The notes: generated by a model not told the origin, from the sequence alone. Positions 8,098-17,459 are shown, counted from the stretch's first letter. The stretch: DNA of 64,000 nucleotides from an uncultured Aquimarina sp. (GCF_947492965.1 NZ_CANLOZ010000005.1:248001-312000); one strand, 5' to 3'. Translations and numbers: made by a program.

Positions 8098-9066
8098 ATG
8101 CGGGAAGCAGCTTTTGTCAAGCAAAATAAAGAAAAATGGATCGCTTTTGAAAAAGCTATTACACAAAATTTAAGGATTAGCCCAGATCAACTTGCTGAGT
8201 ATTATGTTCATCTCACAAATGATTTGTCGTATGCGCGGACATATTACCCAGATAGTAAAACACTATTATACTTAAATTCTTTAGCATCTCAAGCACACCA
8301 AAAAATATACATCAATAAAAAGGAGAGTAAAAATAGGATTGTAGAATTTTGGAAGACGGAATTCCCCCTTTTCTTTTATCAGCATCAAAAAACACTGTTA
8401 TTTACATTCTTAGTTTTTTCTATTGCCTGTTGTATTGGTATTATTTCCGCAATTAACGATTCTTCTTTTCTAAGACTTATTCTTGGCGATGCATATGTAA
8501 ATGAAACTTTAAACAATATCGACAAAGGTGATCCTACAGGAATTTATAAAAGTGGTAGCATGGTAGGTTCGTTTTTAGGTATCACTATTAATAATATTAG
8601 AGTGGCATTTATAGCATATGCCTTTGGAGGAATCACTTCTTTAGGAACTGTTTACGTATTATTTAGCAATGGAATTATGCTTGGTGCATTTATGACGTTT
8701 TTCTACACAAAAGGGTTATTATTTGAGGCTTCTAAATCAGTATGGTTGCATGGTACAATAGAAATTTCGGTAATTGTTATTGCTGGATGCGCTGGAATCG
8801 TCATGGGAAATAGTATATTGTTTCCTAAGACATTTTCTAGAAGAGTTTCTTTTATGAAAGGAGCAAAAGATGGTTTAAAAATTGTAGTTAGTACGATACC
8901 CTTTTTTATTATAGCTGGCTTTATAGAAGGATTTATTACGAGATATTCGAATATGCCCGTTTGGTTAGCAATGACCATTATATTCAGTTCGTTAGCATTG
9001 ATAATATTCTATTATATAATATACCCCAGATATCTAAATAAAATTTATGAAAGAGAATTACATTGA
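8098..9066 (+). CDS. SpoIIM family membrane protein
   Basis: This 322-residue protein has a soluble N-terminal region of about 90 residues (FVKQNKEKW, LTNDLSYARTYYP), then five or six hydrophobic segments with features of the stage II sporulation protein M / DUF95 family (GSFLGITINNIRVAFIAYAFG, LHGTIEISVIVIAGCAGIVMG). Non-sporulating Bacteroidota carry it beside MoxR/DUF58 genes. The role is unknown, possibly a membrane partner of the MoxR complex. It is the first gene of a six-gene operon and overlaps the next gene by 20 bp. Confidence 0.85.
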   Translation: MREAAFVKQNKEKWIAFEKAITQNLRISPDQLAEYYVHLTNDLSYARTYYPDSKTLLYLNSLASQAHQKIYINKKESKNRIVEFWKTEFPLFFYQHQKTLLFTFLVFSIACCIGIISAINDSSFLRLILGDAYVNETLNNIDKGDPTGIYKSGSMVGSFLGITINNIRVAFIAYAFGGITSLGTVYVLFSNGIMLGAFMTFFYTKGLLFEASKSVWLHGTIEISVIVIAGCAGIVMGNSILFPKTFSRRVSFMKGAKDGLKIVVSTIPFFIIAGFIEGFITRYSNMPVWLAMTIIFSSLALIIFYYIIYPRYLNKIYERELH

Positions 9067-9970
9067 GTTAAAAGAAAGTAGAGATTTTGGTGACATTATA
9101 AATACATACTTTGAGTTTTTTAAACTTAACTTAAAAAGTTTTACAAATGTATTTATAAGTTACAATGGTATTTTTATTTTTCTTCTTTTAGGGATTAGCT
9201 ATCTAATGGTTACCGGTTTTATAGGCATGTATAATGTAGAAACCGGTTTTGGTAATGGTACTCAAGATGAATCTGCAATGTTAGTTGGTTTCGGAGTGTT
9301 GTTGTTTTTTGTTGTTTTTATTGTCATTGCGGCACTTAATTATAGTTTAGCTTCGTCTTACATGATAAATTATGATGAACAAAAGCAGGTAGTAACAGAT
9401 AAAAAACTAGTCTGGAATATAGTCCGAGACAATATAGGCCGTATTTTAATTTTTATTCTTTTACTTGCTGTAATTTATGTCATCTACATGATCATATCCT
9501 TAGTATTATCTTTTATACCGCTGATTGGATTTCTTGCCCAAAATGTTATTGGTTTTGCATTAACGGCATGGTTCGGTATTTCTTTTATGGTAATGTTGAA
9601 TGAAAATAAAAGCCCTATTGATGCATTTGGAGAAGGCTGGGATTTAGTAAAAAGTAATTTTTGGAAAACGGTTGGTGCCAATTTTATTTTAGGTATTCTT
9701 GTAGGGTTAATTCTTCTTTTGATATTGATGATCCCAGGAATTATTGTTGGTGTTTATACTTACCATGCTGTTAGTATAGATACTGCAATTGGTGAATCTG
9801 TTTTAGCCAAGGTTATTTATACTTTTGGACTGTGTATATTTTTTGTGGTAATTGCCTATTCACAATCGCTTTCACAATTCATAAATGGTATTTTGTACTA
9901 TGCACTTCATGAAGAAAAATATAATGTAAATACTAGACAAAAGATTGATCAAATTGGTGCAAGTGAATAA
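9047..9970 (+). CDS. Polytopic membrane protein of the MoxR operon
   Basis: This 307-residue protein has about six membrane segments (FIFLLLGISYLMVTGFIGM, GVLLFFVVFIVIAALNYSL, ILVGLILLLILMIPGIIVGV and others) and a short charged N-terminus (KESRDFGDIINTYFEFFKLN). I recognise the general pattern seen at this operon position in Flavobacteriaceae but not a named family. The ATG lies 20 bp inside the end of the SpoIIM gene, which suggests translational coupling. Confidence 0.8.
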   Translation: MKENYIELKESRDFGDIINTYFEFFKLNLKSFTNVFISYNGIFIFLLLGISYLMVTGFIGMYNVETGFGNGTQDESAMLVGFGVLLFFVVFIVIAALNYSLASSYMINYDEQKQVVTDKKLVWNIVRDNIGRILIFILLLAVIYVIYMIISLVLSFIPLIGFLAQNVIGFALTAWFGISFMVMLNENKSPIDAFGEGWDLVKSNFWKTVGANFILGILVGLILLLILMIPGIIVGVYTYHAVSIDTAIGESVLAKVIYTFGLCIFFVVIAYSQSLSQFINGILYYALHEEKYNVNTRQKIDQIGASE

Positions 9971-10685
9971 GAACATTTTCTACATATTCATCTTATTATT
10001 AATAAACTTCACGTATTCTCAGACGGATTCTCTTAGTGTTTCTATAGATACCTCCGAAATTACTATTCATGAATTTAAAGAAGATATTCCAGAAAGGTAC
10101 TCTGATAAAGATTTTGATTATACCACTGCAGAAGGAGAAGCTGAAAATATTTTAGCAAGAATTATAAACTGGTTTTTTAATGGCTTACAAGATATATTTG
10201 GTATAGAAATAAGTCCTGAATTAGCGGAAATACTAAAAAACCTGATTTATCTGATTTTTATAGCTATCGTCATTTACATACTTATTAGAGTTCTTGCAGG
10301 AAAGGAAGTAGCTTCATTTTTTGGTAAAAAAAATAATGTAGTTGCACCTATACATTTTTCGGAAGAACATATTGAAAAAATAGATTTAGATAAATTAATA
10401 CAGGATGCACTATCTATAAATGATTATCGATTAGCTATTAGATATATGTATATGAAGACTTTACAAGAATTGTCTGTAAAAAAGATCATCGATTATCATT
10501 TTGAAAAAACCAATAGTGATTATCAAAGAGAAATTAAGAATGAACAATTAAGATCACTTTTTAAAAAGGTTTCTTACTTGTATGAATATATCTGGTACGG
10601 AAAGTTTGATCTAAATCAAGAAAAGTATCATAATGCAAAAATATCCTTTGACGAAATAAAAGGTAACATAGAGAAAATTGGATAA
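9963..10685 (+). CDS. DUF4129 domain-containing membrane protein
   Basis: The start is taken as GTG at 9963. It gives a signal peptide or membrane anchor (MNKNIFYIFILLLINFTYSQ) and overlaps the previous stop by 8 bp. TTG codons further upstream would extend it only a few residues. A second membrane segment lies near residues 85-105 (LIYLIFIAIVIYILIRVLAG). The C-terminal 110 residues are a DUF4129 domain (DYRLAIRYMYMKTLQELS, YLYEYIWYGKFDL). In actinobacteria and Bacteroidota this domain accompanies DUF58 and MoxR proteins. The function is unknown. Confidence 0.8.
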   Translation: MNKNIFYIFILLLINFTYSQTDSLSVSIDTSEITIHEFKEDIPERYSDKDFDYTTAEGEAENILARIINWFFNGLQDIFGIEISPELAEILKNLIYLIFIAIVIYILIRVLAGKEVASFFGKKNNVVAPIHFSEEHIEKIDLDKLIQDALSINDYRLAIRYMYMKTLQELSVKKIIDYHFEKTNSDYQREIKNEQLRSLFKKVSYLYEYIWYGKFDLNQEKYHNAKISFDEIKGNIEKIG

Positions 10686-11862
10686 AAAATCGAGAAACAT
10701 ATTAATTCTTTTTGGGTTAGCTTTTTTAACCATTATAATCGTTGAAGTCACTCGACCAAAACCTATAAATTGGAACTCGAGCTACATATCGAGTGATAAA
10801 ATTCCGTTTGGTTGTTATATTGCTTTTGAAGAACTAAAAACCTATAACGGACAGAGTGAAGTAAATTTGATTAACAAAAATCCTTATGACTTTTTATCCA
10901 ATAGTTCATATGAAGAAAATTCAGCGTACTTATTTATTAATTCTGGCATCAACCTAGATAAAAGATCCTATGAAAAATTAATAGAATTTGTGAGATCTGG
11001 AAATAAAGTTTTTTTAGCCGGAACAAGTTTTGGAAAAGTATTTAAAGATTCTCTTAATATAGAAACAAATACTGATTACCAGTTAACTGAGGAAGAAATA
11101 AAGCCCAACTTCTTTTCGAACACATTTAAAAATAGGGACTCAGTAAAATTCAAGAAGAAAATCTACAAAACTGTTTTTCAAAGTTTTGACACCTTAAAAA
11201 CAAAAGCTTTAGGCTATTACAAAAACGATCTAGAACCATTGGATCAAATTAATTTCATTGAGATCTCTGAAGGTAAGGGCAAACTATATTTGAATACATT
11301 GCCTGAAGCATTTTCTAATTACTACATGCTAACGGATAATGCACATTATACAGCAGCTCTTATTTCGTTTTTAGAAACAGATACATTCTACTGGGATGAT
11401 TATATCAAATCAGGACGAAAAGTCATCGAATCTCCTATGCGATTTGTATTAAATCAAATCCCATTGCGTTGGGCTTACTATTTACTAATCCTTGGGGTTT
11501 TGATTTTCATTCTTTTTAGAGGAAAGAGAGAACAAAGGATTATACCTGTTATTAAACCTTTAGAGAACACCTCTATTGAATTCACTAAAACCATTGGAGA
11601 TTTATACTTTCAGCATAAAGATTATAGCAATATAATAGCTCAAAAAATCACCTATTTTTTGGAAAAAATAAGGAGTAAATTTTATATAGATACGAATAAA
11701 TTAGATAACGACTTTATTCATAGACTAGCTGTAAAAAGTAACAAGTCTGAAGATGAAACAAAAGAACTAATTGATTATATTAATAGTTTACGCAATAGAA
11801 CACTTCATAATGAAGGAGATGTCGTTGAGTTAAACAAAAAAATTGAAGAATTTAGATTATAA
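10678..11862 (+). CDS. DUF4350 domain-containing membrane protein
   Basis: A TTG start at 10678 overlaps the previous stop by 8 bp. No ATG gives a complete N-terminal anchor, so TTG is likely. There is an N-terminal membrane helix (NILILFGLAFLTIIIVEVT), an outer DUF4350 region (YIAFEELKTY, YLFINSGINLDKRSYEKLIEF, a GATase-like fold), a second membrane helix near residue 265 (WAYYLLILGVLIFILF), and a cytoplasmic tail of about 110 residues. The family is a standard member of MoxR/DUF58 operons. Its activity is unknown. Confidence 0.8.
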   Translation: MDKKSRNILILFGLAFLTIIIVEVTRPKPINWNSSYISSDKIPFGCYIAFEELKTYNGQSEVNLINKNPYDFLSNSSYEENSAYLFINSGINLDKRSYEKLIEFVRSGNKVFLAGTSFGKVFKDSLNIETNTDYQLTEEEIKPNFFSNTFKNRDSVKFKKKIYKTVFQSFDTLKTKALGYYKNDLEPLDQINFIEISEGKGKLYLNTLPEAFSNYYMLTDNAHYTAALISFLETDTFYWDDYIKSGRKVIESPMRFVLNQIPLRWAYYLLILGVLIFILFRGKREQRIIPVIKPLENTSIEFTKTIGDLYFQHKDYSNIIAQKITYFLEKIRSKFYIDTNKLDNDFIHRLAVKSNKSEDETKELIDYINSLRNRTLHNEGDVVELNKKIEEFRL

Positions 11863-11866
11863 TACT

Positions 11867-12859
11867 ATGGAAGAAACGACAGAAAACCCTTTAGAATTCA
11901 ATAATAGAATTGATCTAAAAGACTTGCAAGAATCTGTACAAAAGATAAAAGAAGAATTAGGCAAGGTCATTATTGGTCAACAAGAAATGATCGAATTATT
12001 AATTATCTCCATATTAGCTAATGGCCATTCATTAATAGAAGGAGTTCCCGGTGTTGCCAAAACCGTAACAGCAAAACTTCTTGCCAAAACAATGGCTGTG
12101 GATTTTAGCAGAATACAATTTACACCTGATTTAATGCCAAGTGATATTCTTGGTACTTCTATTTTTAATGTAAAGACTTCAGAGTTTGAGTTTAAAAAGG
12201 GACCTATATTTTCCAATATTATTCTAATTGATGAAATCAATCGTGCTCCTGCTAAAACACAAGCAGCACTTTTTGAGGTAATGGCAGAGAGGCAAATTAC
12301 TATAGATGGTATTAAAAATGAAATGAAAGCACCATTTCTTGTATTTGCAACTCAAAACCCAATAGAACAAGAAGGAACTTACGCATTACCAGAAGCTCAG
12401 TTAGATCGTTTTTTATTCAAAATAAACGTTGGTTACCCATCAATGGAAGAAGAGATCAGTATCCTAGAAGGACACGATCAACGAAAAAATGAAATTCCTA
12501 CCGATATTATTCAATCGATTTTAACTGCTAGTCAAATTGCAGAATATCAAGGAATCATTAAGAGTGTGATTATTGAAAAAAATCTTTTGACCTATATCGC
12601 TTCTATTATTAGCAATACCAGAGATAATGGAAATTTATATCTGGGAGCATCTCCACGTGCATCAATCGCGATTATGAATGCCTCTAAAGCGCATGCAGCT
12701 ATTAATGGAAGAGATTTTGTTACACCAGATGATATTAAAAAAGTAGCTCCTTCTGTGTTAAGACATAGAATTATATTAACTCCTGAAAGGGAAATGGAAG
12801 GGTTTACAACTGAAAAAGTAGTATTACAAATTATCGAAACCATAGAAATTCCTCGTTAG
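11867..12859 (+). CDS. MoxR family AAA+ ATPase
   Basis: The frame can be read from a TTG at 11843, but the ATG at 11867 is the better start (MEETTENPLEF). The protein has a Walker A motif in EGVPGVAKTVTAK, Walker B in IILIDEINRAPAKTQ, sensor 1 in FLVFATQNPIEQEGTY, and an arginine-rich sensor 2 region (GASPRASIAIMNASKAHA). MoxR ATPases act as chaperones that activate metal- or von Willebrand A-type partners. The DUF58 protein encoded next is the expected partner. Confidence 0.92.
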   Translation: MEETTENPLEFNNRIDLKDLQESVQKIKEELGKVIIGQQEMIELLIISILANGHSLIEGVPGVAKTVTAKLLAKTMAVDFSRIQFTPDLMPSDILGTSIFNVKTSEFEFKKGPIFSNIILIDEINRAPAKTQAALFEVMAERQITIDGIKNEMKAPFLVFATQNPIEQEGTYALPEAQLDRFLFKINVGYPSMEEEISILEGHDQRKNEIPTDIIQSILTASQIAEYQGIIKSVIIEKNLLTYIASIISNTRDNGNLYLGASPRASIAIMNASKAHAAINGRDFVTPDDIKKVAPSVLRHRIILTPEREMEGFTTEKVVLQIIETIEIPR

Positions 12860-14193
12860 TGAAAGCCTTTTTGAAAAGTTTATATTTTAAAAAATTATTC
12901 TTTACCGTATTTTTTTCAATTACGGCACTTTTTATAGTTTCCTATTTCTACGAGAGTCTTTTTGGTGTAGCTAAACTTTTAATATATACCTTACTAGTTA
13001 TTACTTTTTTCGATATTCTATTATTGTACAGAAATAAAACCGGAGCCAAAGCTGCAAGAATTCTTCCTGAAAAACTATCCAATGGAGATCAAAACCCCAT
13101 CCATATTAAGGTTTCTAATAGCTATCGTTTTAAAATTAGCATAAGAATTATTGACGAAATTCCAATTCAGTTTCAAGAACGAAATTTTGAAATAACATCT
13201 ACTCTTAAAACATCTCAGGAAAAACAGTTTAATTATGAACTAAAACCTGTTGAAAGAGGAGAATACCATTTTGGAAATGTTAATATATTTACCAGTTCGC
13301 CAATAGGATTAATAGAACGCAAGCAAAAATACTCCAATGAAGAGATGGTGCCTAACTATCCATCCTTTTTACAACTTAAAAAATATGAATTCATAGCATT
13401 TACAAATAAGCTAAAGTTATATGGTTTAAAAAAGATCAGAAGAATTGGTAATACTTTAGAGTTTGAACAAATTAAAGAATATGTTACTGGAGATGATATT
13501 CGTAACATAAACTGGAAAGCGACCGCAAAACGAAATCATCTAATGGTAAACCAATACCAAGATGAAAAATCTCAACCTATATATTCGGTAATTGATGCTG
13601 GTCGAGTTATGAAAATGCCTTTTAATGGATTAAGTCTATTGGACTATGCCATAAATGCTACGTTGGTAATTTCTAACATCGCCATAAAAAAGCAAGATAA
13701 AGCTGGAATGTTTACCTTTTCAAGAAATGTAAAAAACATGGTTGTTGCCCAAAGGAGAAAAGGTCAAATGAATACAATTCTGGAGACTTTATATAATATT
13801 AATACCGATTTCTCAGAGTCGGATTATGCTAGACTATATACAGATATAAAGAGAAATATTAATCAAAGAAGTCTATTGCTATTATATACTAATTTTGAAA
13901 CATTAGATGGTCTCAACAGACAGTTACCATATTTGCAAGCTATCGCAAAAAATCATCTATTGGTGGTTATTTTCTTCAAAAATACTGAACTGAAATCTTT
14001 TCTAGATGAACCAGCTCATTCTACAAAACAAATCTTTGAAAAAACTATTGCCGAAAAATTTGTTTACGAAAAGAAAATGATTGTTAACGAACTGAGCAAA
14101 CATGGTATTCACTCTATACTAACCGCTCCAGAAGATCTTACAGTCAACACTATTAATAAATACCTTGAGATTAAAGCCAGAGGTTTATTGTAA
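12859..14193 (+). CDS. DUF58 domain-containing protein
   Basis: A GTG start overlaps the MoxR stop by one base (TAGTG). Two hydrophobic segments near the N-terminus (LFFTVFFSITALFIVSYFY, LLIYTLLVITFFDILLLY) are followed by a beta-rich region and then the DUF58 core: GDDIRNINWKATAKRNHLMV and a VWA-like part (YSVIDAGRVM, NINQRSLLLLYTNFE). It is the last gene of the operon. In this family the protein is thought to be a MoxR client at the membrane. Its cellular output in Bacteroidota (cell shape, stress tolerance) is unresolved. Confidence 0.88.
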   Translation: MKAFLKSLYFKKLFFTVFFSITALFIVSYFYESLFGVAKLLIYTLLVITFFDILLLYRNKTGAKAARILPEKLSNGDQNPIHIKVSNSYRFKISIRIIDEIPIQFQERNFEITSTLKTSQEKQFNYELKPVERGEYHFGNVNIFTSSPIGLIERKQKYSNEEMVPNYPSFLQLKKYEFIAFTNKLKLYGLKKIRRIGNTLEFEQIKEYVTGDDIRNINWKATAKRNHLMVNQYQDEKSQPIYSVIDAGRVMKMPFNGLSLLDYAINATLVISNIAIKKQDKAGMFTFSRNVKNMVVAQRRKGQMNTILETLYNINTDFSESDYARLYTDIKRNINQRSLLLLYTNFETLDGLNRQLPYLQAIAKNHLLVVIFFKNTELKSFLDEPAHSTKQIFEKTIAEKFVYEKKMIVNELSKHGIHSILTAPEDLTVNTINKYLEIKARGLL

Positions 14194-14394
14194 CTATCAA
14201 TTCATACTTCTATCTTCAGTTTTCTGTTGCTCTTAGGTGGTCTGAAAAACTTATGTTATTCACTACTCCTTCAACATACTACATTTCATCTGCCAAATTC
14301 TACAGTTGAGTTAGATACTTTATAAGGAGTACCATGATTTTTAGACTTTTGAATCATCAAAACAGAATAATAAAAATCAAAAAACTAAACTCTT

Positions 14395-14814
14395 ATGAAA
14401 ACTCTTGTATTATTTTTAACCATGACAGCCATCAACTTTGTAATGAATGCACAAGACACCCAAGGCATAACCATCACAGTTACTGTTCCTAATGTATCTA
14501 GTTCTGATGGTGCTGTACTATTTGGATTGTATGATGAGGCTACTTTTATGAAAGCTGCTCCTATTCAATCTGTTAAAGGTGAAATTAAAGATGGAATTGC
14601 TAAAATTACTTTTACCAATATTACTCCTGGAGAATATGGAATCTCCTGTGTACATGATGCTAATAGTAATGAAAGAATGGATTTTGAAGAAAATGGTATG
14701 CCAAAAGAAAGTTATGGGATATCTAATAACAATATGAGTTTTGGACCTCCATTATGGAGCGATGCTAAATTCGAAGTTGGTAATGAAGATTTAGAACTAG
14801 AAATCAGATTTTAA
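14395..14814 (+). CDS. DUF2141 domain-containing secreted protein
   Basis: This 139-residue protein has a signal peptide (cleavage near NAQD, residue 20) and one DUF2141 domain. Landmarks are GAVLFGLYDEATFM, then ITFTNITPGEYGISCVHDAN, then ENGMPKESYGISNN and a C-terminal LELEIRF. The fold is a small periplasmic or secreted beta-sandwich of unknown function, common in Bacteroidota and Proteobacteria. A bidirectional terminator follows. Confidence 0.85.
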   Translation: MKTLVLFLTMTAINFVMNAQDTQGITITVTVPNVSSSDGAVLFGLYDEATFMKAAPIQSVKGEIKDGIAKITFTNITPGEYGISCVHDANSNERMDFEENGMPKESYGISNNNMSFGPPLWSDAKFEVGNEDLELEIRF

Positions 14815-14843
14815 GCCTTCGAAAAACAATATACATCAATCAA

Positions 14844-14880
14844 AAAAAGGGTTTTGCTTTAATTAAAGTAAAACCCTTTA
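14844..14880. terminator. Bidirectional terminator between convergent genes
   Basis: AAAGGGTTTTGCTTT pairs with AAAGTAAAACCCTTT around a short AATT loop, with A and T tracts on the two sides. It lies between the DUF2141 gene (+) and the small lipoprotein gene (-) and can serve both. Confidence 0.8.
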
Positions 14881-14896
14881 TAAATTCTATAATATA

Positions 14897-15196
14897 TTAC
14901 CCTTCGCAATCAAGTTCGCTAGCATCTTGTAATGCTTCTTCTAAGTCTGCATCTTCTACCAACGGACATCTATCTAATTCATTTAAATAGGCAATGGAAG
15001 CAGCTTTAAAAGCTTCACAATTTTCTGCAGTGGGATCATTAGAATATCTTTCTAATGTAGCACTATAGTTTTCTACCGCAGCTAAAGGCACACATCCTCC
15101 TGTTAGATCTTCAATAACATCCTCTTCAGAACAAGAAGTAAAAAATGTAAATAGTCCTAATCCTAGTATTAATGTTTTTTTTGTAATTGATTTCAT
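14897..15196 (-). CDS. Small cysteine-containing lipoprotein
   Basis: A GTG sits just upstream, but the ATG at 15196 gives a typical lipoprotein signal (MKSITKKTLILGLGLFTFF then TSCSEED, lipid on the Cys). The mature part is about 77 residues, acidic, and holds cysteines in GGCVPLA, ENCEAFK, DRCPLV and LDCEG. These could form two disulfides. Small proteins of this kind (NCEAFK...YL) are common in Flavobacteriaceae and lack a known function. Confidence 0.75.
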   Translation of the reverse strand: MKSITKKTLILGLGLFTFFTSCSEEDVIEDLTGGCVPLAAVENYSATLERYSNDPTAENCEAFKAASIAYLNELDRCPLVEDADLEEALQDASELDCEG

Positions 15197-15336
15197 CACT
15201 TATCTTTTTTTATTAGTAAAGTTTTTTCAATGTTTAGTGTATACAAAAAGAAATAGGTAAACATTTTTAAAGAAAAAATTCAATAGAAAAAACAAATTTT
15301 TAGCATATTCTTAATAAGTTTTATCGATAGCTTTTC

Positions 15337-15344
15337 TATTTTTG
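15337..15344 (+). promoter_or_regulatory. Candidate -7 element for oxyR
   Basis: TATTTTTG fits TAnnTTTG exactly and lies 18 nt before the ATG at 15363. No clear TTG is seen at the -33 position, as might be expected for an activator-dependent promoter. Confidence 0.4.
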
Positions 15345-15362
15345 TCAACCTAAATTAACACC

Positions 15363-16313
15363 ATGACCATTACACAACTACGATATGTATTAGCTGTTGC
15401 TGAGCATCAAAACTTCACGAAAGCAGCAGAAAAAACCTTTGTAACACAGCCAACTTTAAGTATGCAAATCCAAAAACTGGAAGAAGAATTGGCTATTTTA
15501 ATTTTTGACAGAAGTAAAAAGCCTATTGAATTAACAGAAGTAGGTAAAAAATTAGTGCAGCAGGCAAGAAATATTGTTAATGAGAGTGAACGTATACAAG
15601 ATATTGTAGATCAACAGAAGGGATATATAGGCGGCGAATTTAAATTAGGAGTCATTCCAACTGTAATGCCAACATTACTCCCAATGTTCTTACATAATTT
15701 CATTAAGAAATATCCTAAGGTAAAATTAAAAATTGAAGAGCTTACTACAGAGGCAATTATAGAAAGATTACACGATGGACATTTGGACGCGGCAATTGCA
15801 GCAACACCATTGCAGAATGAGAGTATAAAAGAGCGTGTATTATACTACGAACCATTTGTTGGTTACATTCCTCCAAGTCATAGATTAAACCAAAAGAAAA
15901 AAATAGATGTTGCTGATTTAGATATAGACGATATGCTACTTTTAGAGGATGGACACTGTTTTAGAGATGGTATTGTAAATCTTTGCAAAACACAAAAGAG
16001 CTATGACGAAGACCATTTTCAATTAGAAAGTGGAAGTTTCGAAACATTAGTAAAATTATCTAATGAAGGCTTAGGCATGACACTACTTCCTTATTTACAT
16101 ACCCTAGATATTAACGATAAAGAAAAAAGTAATCTACATTTCTTTAATGAACCCTCTCCGGCAAGAGAAGTAAGTTTGATTTATCATAAAAGCGAACTCA
16201 AAATGCAAATCATTGAGGCATTACATACTACCATAGCTGGTATAGTAAAAGGAGCGATTACATTTCAGAATGTGGAAATTATTAGCCCTATAGCAAAAAT
16301 AAAAAGCGACTAA
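15363..16313 (+). CDS. oxyR: Hydrogen peroxide-sensing LysR-type regulator OxyR
   Basis: This 316-residue protein has an N-terminal LysR winged HTH (MTITQLRYVLAVAEHQNFTK, TQPTLSMQIQKLEEELAILI) and a C-terminal substrate-binding-like sensor domain. The redox pair is present in EDGHCFRDGIVNLCK. By codon count the cysteines are residues 199 and 208, the same numbering as the disulfide-forming pair of E. coli OxyR. The protein should switch on peroxide-defence genes when these oxidise. Thioredoxin reductase is encoded at 24.2 kb, but no catalase or Dps gene is adjacent. The stop codon lies inside the terminator hairpin. Confidence 0.93.
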   Translation: MTITQLRYVLAVAEHQNFTKAAEKTFVTQPTLSMQIQKLEEELAILIFDRSKKPIELTEVGKKLVQQARNIVNESERIQDIVDQQKGYIGGEFKLGVIPTVMPTLLPMFLHNFIKKYPKVKLKIEELTTEAIIERLHDGHLDAAIAATPLQNESIKERVLYYEPFVGYIPPSHRLNQKKKIDVADLDIDDMLLLEDGHCFRDGIVNLCKTQKSYDEDHFQLESGSFETLVKLSNEGLGMTLLPYLHTLDINDKEKSNLHFFNEPSPAREVSLIYHKSELKMQIIEALHTTIAGIVKGAITFQNVEIISPIAKIKSD

Positions 16314-16327
16314 AAAGTCGCTTTTTT
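16301..16327 (+). terminator. Terminator overlapping the oxyR stop codon
   Basis: AAAAAGCGACT (16301-16311) pairs with AGTCGCTTTTT (16316-16326) around a 4-nt loop and is followed by T residues. The left arm contains the last codons and the start of the stop codon, so there is almost no 3' untranslated region. The A-tract makes it usable in the other direction for the small gene at 16330-16527. Confidence 0.8.
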
Positions 16328-16329
16328 CT

Positions 16330-16527
16330 TTATGATTTTAAATAGATTAAACAAGGTTCTAACTCTGGTTTATTTACTGCTAAAGATTGAATCCAAAGTT
16401 TTAATTCTTCAATCTCGTGGGGAAGTAATCTGTTTAGTGCTTTAATTACTTCTTTTGTAAATAGATTAACATCAAAACTAACTTTTTTTAGTACAGTTTT
16501 TGTGTAATCAAACATCGCTCTCGCCAT
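16330..16527 (-). CDS. Small conserved flavobacterial protein of unknown function
   Basis: This 65-residue protein (core MFDYTKTVLKKVSFDVNLFT, then EVIKALNRLLPHEIEELKLW) is predicted to be helical and soluble, without a signal or membrane segment. The sequence looks constrained, with regular amphipathic helices and the LLPHEIEEL motif. I recall similar short proteins in many Flavobacteriaceae without an assigned role. The start may be the first Met or Met5. It is convergent with oxyR and upstream, on the same strand, there is the AIM24-like gene. Confidence 0.7.
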   Translation of the reverse strand: MARAMFDYTKTVLKKVSFDVNLFTKEVIKALNRLLPHEIEELKLWIQSLAVNKPELEPCLIYLKS

Positions 16528-16658
16528 AAATTAATAAGGGATTAAGTTATTAGTTTAACACAAGTAATTGTAGGATTATACTTACATTTTTAAAGTTGTT
16601 AAGTCTAATATAGTCAAATAAAACTAAAAAACCGTCTTTTAACCCTTATTTAACTTAA

Positions 16659-17459
16659 TTAAAAACTATTGTCGCCATCTAGTAAATCTCCTAAACCTCC
16701 GAGAATACTGCCTTCTCCTCTACTTTTACCACCTGCTCTTGGTGCTACTGCTAATACTCGATTAGCTAATCGACTAAATGGTAAAGACTGAATATATACC
16801 ACTCCTGGTCCCGTGAGAGTAGCAAAATATAATCCTTCTCCACCAAAAATAGTATTTCTGATACCTCCCACTAATTCGATATCATAGTTTACTCCTTTGG
16901 AAAATCCTATAATACAACCTGTATCTATTTTTAATTTTTCTCCTGGTTGTAATACCTTTCTGGCTGTTGTTCCTCCAGCATGTACAAATGCCATTCCATC
17001 ACCTTCTAGTTTTTGCATGATAAAACCTTCTCCTCCAAATAAACCTCTTCCTAATTTTCTAGAAAACTCTATACCCACAGAAACTCCTTTTGCAGCACAT
17101 AAGAATGCATCTTTTTGGCAAACAAACTTTCCACCATATTCAGTAAGATCAATTGGAATAATTTTTCCTGGATAAGGAGACGCAAAACTAACACGCTTCT
17201 TTCCTACTACCTCATTATAAAAGGCTGTCATAAATAAACTCTCTCCCGTAAGTAATCTTTTCCCTGCTCCAAAGATCTTTCCCATGACTCCTTGATCCTT
17301 TTGGGAACCATCTCCAAAAATGGTGCTCATTTTTATGCCATCATCCATCATCATAAAGCTCCCTGCTTCTGCAATAACACCTTCCTGAGGATCTAATTCT
17401 ATTTCTACATATTGCATCTCTTCACCATAAATGGTGTAGTCAATTTCGTGTGCTGTCAT
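16659..17459 (-). CDS. TIGR00266/AIM24 family protein
   Basis: This 266-residue all-beta protein has the TIGR00266 pattern: an early EIELDPQEGVIAEAGSFMMM-like segment, GEGFIMQKLEGDGMAFVHAGG in the middle, and GPGVVYIQSLPFSRLANR near the end, before a Gly/Ser-rich tail. The family (related to mitochondrial AIM24 and TRAP-like barrels) has no defined biochemical function. It is intracellular and has no signal peptide. Confidence 0.88.
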   Translation of the reverse strand: MTAHEIDYTIYGEEMQYVEIELDPQEGVIAEAGSFMMMDDGIKMSTIFGDGSQKDQGVMGKIFGAGKRLLTGESLFMTAFYNEVVGKKRVSFASPYPGKIIPIDLTEYGGKFVCQKDAFLCAAKGVSVGIEFSRKLGRGLFGGEGFIMQKLEGDGMAFVHAGGTTARKVLQPGEKLKIDTGCIIGFSKGVNYDIELVGGIRNTIFGGEGLYFATLTGPGVVYIQSLPFSRLANRVLAVAPRAGGKSRGEGSILGGLGDLLDGDNSF

